Source: JBDNBY01 sp039767595 (lineage in GTDB: Bacteria; Pseudomonadota; Alphaproteobacteria; Rhodobacterales; Rhodobacteraceae). Taken from it: a stretch of 29,369 nucleotides of DNA. Below, piece after piece: positions 24,613 through 29,369 of this stretch. Position numbers and translations under genes: made by a program. The stretch's first letter is position 1. Each line of letters starts with the position of its first letter. The notes beneath the pieces are model-generated. The model was not told where the DNA came from. It was given only the letters and a program-made list of their open reading frames with translations, and searched no databases. The stretch lies in contig JBDNBY010000060.1 in assembly GCA_039767595.1 (NCBI GenBank), positions 1 through 29,369 of the forward strand, given 5' to 3'.

Positions 24613-26145
24613 TTATGCAGTCTGATCCTTTGTGCGATCCAAGAGGATCAAGATCACGGCCATAATAACATATCCAATCGTCACATCTGACAGCACTGGC
24701 GTTTGCAACTGAGGCGCATGGATGATGCCAACCGAGGTCATCGCCGCCGCAACAAAGCAGAAATACGCCGCCGCTTGATGTTTGGCATCGATGATATTGG
24801 CAACAATCGCCCCCCACATCAAACCGATGATGATCGAGCCTTGGGCCAACGTTTGGTGGCCGATCACATGGGCGCCTTCCATCAACATCGCGCCAACAAA
24901 GGCGTCATCATTCATGTTGGGTAGGTTTTCAACGCCCGTGCTGCGCAATGCATTGAGCATAGAGCCCCATTTCGTCACGAGGAAGTTGGACACATGCGGC
25001 AGCATCGCCACAAGGACCGCCGCCATATGCGCCTGTGGCACGGCTTTGGCTGTGCTGGCGAACAAGCTGATCGCAACAAAGACCAAAATCGGTGCCGCCG
25101 CTGCGATGGGCAACAATCCATTGAGGAAGGACAAGAACCCAACAAAGGCCGCCAAGGCCACGGCGATCCCGACCGCAATGATATAGCCTGCGTTGGCGCC
25201 AAGCGCTTTGTACGCGGGGTGACCGATGTAGACCGTCGTCGGGAACGGCGAGCCAAAGACAGCGCCGATCATTGTGCCAATGCCGTCTGTGACTTGGGCT
25301 GTGGCGACAGGATATCCATCACCTGCGGCCTCGGCACTCTCAACGTTGTTCATTGTTTCGATAAAGTTATAGATCTGCACAGGTACCAAAACGAGCAATA
25401 GCTCTGGGTTGGCCAGAATATGCGACACACCGGCCAACAAATCACCGATATACGGTACAGGCAGGTAAAGGCCCATGCCGGACGCTTCGATCTTGGCTTC
25501 GCCCAAAACCAAGGCCAAGATGATCCCGACGACAAGGGCCACAAGACCCGCAGGCAAGCCAAATGGCATTTTAAATCCACCAACAAGACCCCACATCACA
25601 ATCGCCAGCGATGTAAACCCGACGATGGGATGCTCAAAGATTTCGGCCATTGGCACCGCCGCGATATACACAAGCGCGATCCCAACCAAAGTGCCCAGCA
25701 TGCCCGCACGCGGCGTGATCCGCTTGATCCAAGGGCCAATCAACGCGCCCAAAGCCGCGACAATCCCGCCAACAAAGCCAGCGCCAATACCCACTTGCCA
25801 CGCAAGCATTGAATCGCCCGTAGACCAGTAAATCGGACCAATCACACCAAAGAGATAGACGAACATCACTGGTGTCGAAATACCATAGGGCAATGCCGTG
25901 ACATCGCGCCCTTCTTTAGCGGCCAGACGTTTTGCCAAAAGTGTATAGGCAATGACACCGGCCAAAATGGCGATGGCGGCACCTGGAACGATTCTGCCGT
26001 AGACAATCGAGGGGTCCATGCCGAAAACGAATTGGCATACGCCGCTTAAGATCATCAAATTCACGAGGTTATCGGTGAACAAAGCCCAAAACGCGCTCAT
26101 GTCCCCTTTTGAAAATAGGCGGTAGCCGCCGGTTGTTGCTGACAT
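24613..26145 (-). CDS. NCS2-family permease, probably AzgA-type purine transporter
   Basis: A 510-residue inner-membrane nucleobase:cation symporter with about 14 hydrophobic segments. The AzgA-like branch is indicated by LPYGISTPVMFVYLFGVIGP near residue 85, by the conserved NNVESAEAAGD in the middle (equivalent of the NCS2 substrate-binding acidic motif) and by GSPFPTTVYIGHPAYKALGA. Related proteins carry adenine, guanine or hypoxanthine; the exact purine is inference, and other members have unknown solutes. ATG 26145 has GAGGA seven bases upstream. It is divergent from the dehydrogenase operon, with 211 bases between, so it could serve that pathway instead. It has its own terminator. Confidence 0.85.
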   Translation of the reverse strand: MSATTGGYRLFSKGDMSAFWALFTDNLVNLMILSGVCQFVFGMDPSIVYGRIVPGAAIAILAGVIAYTLLAKRLAAKEGRDVTALPYGISTPVMFVYLFGVIGPIYWSTGDSMLAWQVGIGAGFVGGIVAALGALIGPWIKRITPRAGMLGTLVGIALVYIAAVPMAEIFEHPIVGFTSLAIVMWGLVGGFKMPFGLPAGLVALVVGIILALVLGEAKIEASGMGLYLPVPYIGDLLAGVSHILANPELLLVLVPVQIYNFIETMNNVESAEAAGDGYPVATAQVTDGIGTMIGAVFGSPFPTTVYIGHPAYKALGANAGYIIAVGIAVALAAFVGFLSFLNGLLPIAAAAPILVFVAISLFASTAKAVPQAHMAAVLVAMLPHVSNFLVTKWGSMLNALRSTGVENLPNMNDDAFVGAMLMEGAHVIGHQTLAQGSIIIGLMWGAIVANIIDAKHQAAAYFCFVAAAMTSVGIIHAPQLQTPVLSDVTIGYVIMAVILILLDRTKDQTA

Positions 26146-26356
26146 AGTGTGGTCCTCATTTTTATGTTTGCTCTATCGGCGAAAAATTGCCGATCCCCTC
26201 TGATCAATCAACACAAAAAAATTAATTCTCGCAACATAGGTCATTTTCACCACAGGGGTCAGAAACGGCATTAATTTCGTTTTTTGACCTGAAACTGCGA
26301 TATCTCTGCGCCATGCTCGCGGGGTAAACGCCCATAGTTCCAAGGGATCTCACTCG
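26146..26356. promoter_or_regulatory. Divergent promoter region with repeated half-sites
   Basis: The gap between the permease and the dehydrogenase. It contains ATCGGC-N8-GCCGAT (26175-26194), a hairpin in the permease leader. Further in, AGGTCA (26238-26243) and TGACCT (26285-26290) form a spaced inverted pair, with a related GGGGTCA between them at 26255-26261, and ATTAATTCTCG (26221) and ATTAATTTCG (26270) repeat next to them. This looks like operator architecture for a regulator not in the window. No promoter boxes can be called with confidence. Confidence 0.4.
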
Positions 26357-27448
26357 ATGTCATCACAATTTTCTGCGGCAATCTGCCGTTCATTCAAAGC
26401 GCCCTTATCCATTGAACCCGTGACTCTCAGTGCGCCTGAGGCGCAATTTGTCGAAGTGACGCTGGGCGCCGTGGCGATTTGTCATTCCGACATTTCTTAT
26501 GCCGATGGCGGATGGGGGGGAACACTCCCCCTTGTTTTGGGCCATGAAGCGGCCGGTAAGATTACCGCCCTTGGGCCAGACACAGATGGGTTTGACCATG
26601 GCGACCGCGTTGTTGTGACGTTGATCCGCGCTTGTGGCACCTGTCCGAGTTGCGCCGACGCCAGCCCCACCCAATGCGAGCGGCCCAGCGGCAATCCATC
26701 CGTTATGACAGATGCCCAAGGCAATGTTGTCACAACGGCCATGAATTGCGGTGCCTTTGCTGAAAAAGTTGTCGTGCACCGGTCGCAAATCGTCAAAATC
26801 CCGCAAACCATGCCTTACGATGTTGCCTCATTGGTGGCCTGCGGTGTGATCACGGGGATTGGGGCGGCGGTGAATGCCGCCAACATTCGCCCTGGCGAGG
26901 ATGTTGTTGTGATTGGCGCCGGCGGCGTTGGCCTCAACGCTATCCAAGGGGCGCGTCTGGCCGGTGCCCGCCGGATCGTCGCCGTGGACATGCATGCCGA
27001 AAAGCTTGCCGATGCCAAGGAATTTGGCGCAACTGACGGCGTGCTGGCCGGCCCCGATGCCGCCGCGCAGGTGGCCGATCTACTCAGCCGCCCAGCCGAC
27101 GTTGTGATGGTTTCGGTCGGGCTTGGCAAAGTCTATTCCCACGCGACCAATTTCATTGGCCCCCGCGGCCGTCTGGTCATGCTCGGCATGCCGCACACCG
27201 GCGATACATCGGAATATGATGCGTCAAGCGTTGCGGCCTATAGTCAGAAATTTATCGGCACTAAGATGGGCAATGTCGTGCCCGCCCGCGATATCCCGTG
27301 GATCATGGATCTCTATTTACAAGGGCGGCTGAATTTAGACGCTTTGATTTCGCGCCGATGGCGGTTTGACGAAATCAACGATGCAATCGAAGATACAAAG
27401 ACCGGCAAAGCCCGCCGCAATGTCATCGTATTCGAGGGGGTCTCATGA
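26357..27448 (+). CDS. Zinc-dependent alcohol dehydrogenase (MDR superfamily)
   Basis: A 363-residue cytosolic oxidoreductase of the medium-chain family. Catalytic zinc ligands are visible: Cys42 (AICHSD), His63 with Glu64 (GHEAAG) and Cys162 (VACGVITG). The structural zinc loop has four cysteines, 93, 96, 99 and 107 (CGTCPSC, then C). The nucleotide fold is GAGGVG near 187-192, and Asp211 at the end of beta-2 (VAVDMHAEKL) favours NAD+. It is closest by eye to the class III-like subgroup whose members oxidise alcohols or formaldehyde adducts, but the substrate is open. ATG 26357 lies 12 bases from AAGGGATC. It overlaps the next gene by ATGA, so the two act in one pathway. Confidence 0.92.
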   Translation: MSSQFSAAICRSFKAPLSIEPVTLSAPEAQFVEVTLGAVAICHSDISYADGGWGGTLPLVLGHEAAGKITALGPDTDGFDHGDRVVVTLIRACGTCPSCADASPTQCERPSGNPSVMTDAQGNVVTTAMNCGAFAEKVVVHRSQIVKIPQTMPYDVASLVACGVITGIGAAVNAANIRPGEDVVVIGAGGVGLNAIQGARLAGARRIVAVDMHAEKLADAKEFGATDGVLAGPDAAAQVADLLSRPADVVMVSVGLGKVYSHATNFIGPRGRLVMLGMPHTGDTSEYDASSVAAYSQKFIGTKMGNVVPARDIPWIMDLYLQGRLNLDALISRRWRFDEINDAIEDTKTGKARRNVIVFEGVS

Positions 27449-28674
27449 AGCTTCAAGACTTAGATATCATCGTCACCGCGCCCCCTGCCCCGGGATGGGG
27501 CGGGCAGTATTGGATCTTGGTCAAACTCACGACGGCCTGCGGCATCGTGGGCTGGGGGGAATGCTATGCCTCGACCATTGGCCCCGATGCGATGAAATCC
27601 GTCATAGGCGATGTGTTTGAGCGTCATTTTCAAGACAAAAACCCCGAGAATATCGAGCATTTCTTTCGTGCCGTTTATTCATCGGGTTTCACGCAGCGCC
27701 CAGATTTGACAGTGATGGGCGCCTATTCGGGCCTCGAGATCGCCTGTTGGGACATCTTAGGTAAGGCGCGCGGCCGCCCTGTGTGGGCCCTCTTGGGCGG
27801 TATGATGAACGAGCGCGTGCGCGCCTATACATACCTCTATCCGCAAGCGAACCACGATCTCACAACATTTTGGACCGACCCCATCGCCGCAGGCGAGGCC
27901 GCCGCGCATTACGTGAGCCTAGGCTACACAGCCGTCAAATTTGATCCTGCAGGGCCCTATACCTACCGCGGGGGGCATATGCCGGCGATGTCGGATATTT
28001 CCATGTCTGTAGCCTTTTGCAAAGAGATCCGCGCCGCCGTGGGCGATAAGGCCGATCTGCTTTTTGGCACCCATGGGCAATTCAATACCGCAGGGGCCAT
28101 TCGATTGGGCCAAGCGATCGAACCCTATAGCCCCCTTTGGTACGAAGAGCCGATCCCACCAGATAACTTACTCGAATTCCAACAGGTCGCGCAGGCCGTC
28201 CGGATCCCCATTGCGACGGGCGAGCGGATGACAACCAAGGCAGAGTTTGCCACGCTTTTGAAAACAGGCGGGGCCGAAATTTTGCAACCTGCGTTGGGCC
28301 GCGCAGGCGGAATTTGGGAATGCAAAAAGATCGCGGCCATTGCCGAAGTGTTCAATGCGCAAATGGCACCGCATCTCTATGCTGGCCCCATTGAATGGGC
28401 CGCAAATGTGCATCTGAGCGTGTCGATCCCGAACCTCTTGATCGCCGAAACGATTGAAACGCCGTTCCATGATCAATTGATCCGAGGCGCCATTCGCGTC
28501 GAAAACGGCTATATTCCGGCGCCCACGGAACCCGGATTGGGCATTGATATTGACGAGGATCTGGCGCGCGCGCATCCGTTCACGGGCACAGGCCTGCATT
28601 TGGATATGCAACATGCGCCGTGTGATTATCAAAACGGCAATAGTTTCGCCGGCGGCGCCCCAATCAAAACCTAA
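27445..28674 (+). CDS. Enolase-superfamily (mandelate racemase/muconate lactonizing) enzyme, substrate unknown
   Basis: A 409-residue protein with an N-terminal capping domain (to about 125) and a TIM-barrel C-terminal domain. Members abstract a proton next to a carboxylate, commonly dehydrating sugar acids. Glu234 (WYEEPIPPDN), Glu260 (ATGERM) and His310 (MAPHLY) are in place. The Asp expected 26 residues before Glu234, the first Mg2+ ligand, is Gly208 in FGTHGQF, with His210 two residues on; QPALGRAGG also has Ala for the usual Asp near 283. Such GTHGQ sequences may be a separate subgroup rather than a dead enzyme; I recall relatives in this group but cannot verify. It is coupled by ATGA to a zinc dehydrogenase. 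The first 20 residues resemble the usual start. Confidence 0.88.
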   Translation: MKLQDLDIIVTAPPAPGWGGQYWILVKLTTACGIVGWGECYASTIGPDAMKSVIGDVFERHFQDKNPENIEHFFRAVYSSGFTQRPDLTVMGAYSGLEIACWDILGKARGRPVWALLGGMMNERVRAYTYLYPQANHDLTTFWTDPIAAGEAAAHYVSLGYTAVKFDPAGPYTYRGGHMPAMSDISMSVAFCKEIRAAVGDKADLLFGTHGQFNTAGAIRLGQAIEPYSPLWYEEPIPPDNLLEFQQVAQAVRIPIATGERMTTKAEFATLLKTGGAEILQPALGRAGGIWECKKIAAIAEVFNAQMAPHLYAGPIEWAANVHLSVSIPNLLIAETIETPFHDQLIRGAIRVENGYIPAPTEPGLGIDIDEDLARAHPFTGTGLHLDMQHAPCDYQNGNSFAGGAPIKT

Positions 28675-28689
28675 GACGGCACGCCATAT

Positions 28690-28715
28690 AAAAAGGGGGC
28701 GCATATTTGCGCCCC
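28690..28715 (-). terminator. Rho-independent terminator after the acyl-CoA synthetase
   Basis: GGGGCGCA-TATT-TGCGCCCC forms an 8-bp perfect stem (28696-28715). On the minus strand it is followed by TTTTT (28694-28690), so it ends the acyl-CoA synthetase message 60 bases beyond its stop. On the plus strand it lies 21 bases after the enolase-superfamily gene, with no T run, and could act weakly in that direction too. Confidence 0.75.
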
Positions 28716-28775
28716 TACTCGTTCAATTTAAATGGTGCTTTGCTGGCACAATATCCTTGGGGCGCGGCATCCCTC

Positions 28776-29369
28776 TTATGCAGCATCCCAAGGCTGAGAA
28801 AACTGGCCGAGAACAGCGCCGACATCTTCACCATCTTTGACGGCGATCTTGGCTGTCAAACCGCGCTGTTTATCGTCGATGACATCAACAACTTCGGACA
28901 ACAGCCCCGCATCACAGAGCGCTTGGGTATAGACCCGCTTGATGGCCATTTTGCGCAGATCTGGCTTAAAGATTTTACCAACCGCTGTCTTAGGCAGCTC
29001 GGGCATCACTTCGATATGTTTGGGCCGCGCGGCGCGTTCATGAACGCCGCTCTCGCAGATTTTCATCAACTCATCCGAGGTCACTTCGCCGCCTTCGATC
29101 AATTCCACATAGGCGCAGGGCAATTCACCCGCTTTCATGTCCGGCTGTCCAATGGCCCCAGCAAAGGCCACGGCGGGATGCTCCAAGAGGGCGTCCTCGA
29201 TTTGTGCAGGATCGATATTATGGCCCCCGCGGATGATCAAATCCTTGGCACGGCCCGTGATAAAGAGATAGCCATCTGCATCCACACGGCCCAAATCCCC
29301 CGTGCGCAAATGCGTGTCCTTCCAATACAGGCCCTCATTCTTTGACGCATCGGTATATGTGCCGCCCGG
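28776..29369 (-). CDS. Acyl-CoA synthetase / AMP-binding protein, C-terminal part
   Basis: The right-hand 198 codons of an ANL-superfamily adenylate-forming enzyme; the gene runs off the right edge, so no start is visible. The retained part has the A8 hinge RTGDLGRVDADGYLFITGR with Asp and Arg contacts for AMP, the following KDLIIRGGHNIDPAQIEDAL, and the catalytic lysine motif LPKTAVGKIFK in the C-terminal domain. These enzymes activate fatty or other carboxylic acids as acyl-AMP and load CoA. About 50 residues follow the catalytic lysine segment, more than in many members. The likely in-frame start-like TTG at 29309 lies inside the gene. It converges on the dehydrogenase operon. Confidence 0.9.
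   Translation of the reverse strand, partial: PGGTYTDASKNEGLYWKDTHLRTGDLGRVDADGYLFITGRAKDLIIRGGHNIDPAQIEDALLEHPAVAFAGAIGQPDMKAGELPCAYVELIEGGEVTSDELMKICESGVHERAARPKHIEVMPELPKTAVGKIFKPDLRKMAIKRVYTQALCDAGLLSEVVDVIDDKQRGLTAKIAVKDGEDVGAVLGQFSQPWDAA

Noticed and set aside
1..29369. CRISPR array, tRNA genes or insertion sequences
   Set aside because: I found no regularly spaced repeats, no T-arm-like GGTTCGAATCC with matching acceptor arms, and no transposase motif in any frame.

Overview
The window looks like a chromosomal segment of an alphaproteobacterium of the Rhodobacteraceae (Roseobacter group). This rests on family resemblance read by eye: a ~652-residue ParE, an LdtR/PetP-type MarR regulator, SdhE, a single LolC/E-type permease with LolD, a Pcm-like methyltransferase next to TolC, a 106-residue protein of a Rhodobacteraceae-restricted type before cobQ, and a phosphatase / MsbA-like ABC / YgfZ operon. 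No database search was possible. Gene density is high. I see no insertion sequence, prophage block, CRISPR array, tRNA or rRNA.

Layout. 1-1020 (minus): start of a probable suhB and thyX. 1317-2988: gloA (+), then MarR, sdhE and an XRE regulator (all minus; the last two overlap). 3066-4700: aspartate aminotransferase directly followed by a small conserved-looking gene interrupted by TAG. 4697-6052 (minus): MATE exporter. 6234-8835 (+): membrane hybrid histidine kinase whose receiver domain is broken by a frameshift, then parE to 10866. 10909-12907 (minus): lolC-lolD. 12998-14104 (+) and 14105-15304 (minus): two PLP aminotransferases meeting end to end. 15432-18621 (+): three genes joined by ATGA overlaps (phosphatase, exporter, YgfZ). 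18637-19342: a structured, probably transcribed leader and a second gene interrupted by an in-frame TAG. 19347-19910 (minus): efp. 20118-21935 (+): small conserved protein and cobQ. 21943-24453 (minus): Pcm-like protein, TolC and a small acidic protein. 24613-26145 (minus): purine-type NCS2 permease. 26357-28674 (+): zinc alcohol dehydrogenase coupled to an enolase-superfamily enzyme. 28776-29369 (minus): C-terminal part of an acyl-CoA synthetase.

How the genes work together. Most are housekeeping: dTMP synthesis, topoisomerase IV, lipoprotein release, translation elongation, Fe-S assembly, cobalamin, succinate dehydrogenase maturation. The accessory part is the dehydrogenase / enolase-superfamily pair at the right end, with a divergent transporter; it looks like a small catabolic module of unknown substrate.

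The most unusual signals are three reading-frame lesions in otherwise coherent genes (TAG at 4575, TAG at 18914, frameshift near 8682) and a long base-paired element (18701-18803) that can fold as a three-way junction just upstream of one of the interrupted genes. I do not claim a new defence or mobile system here.
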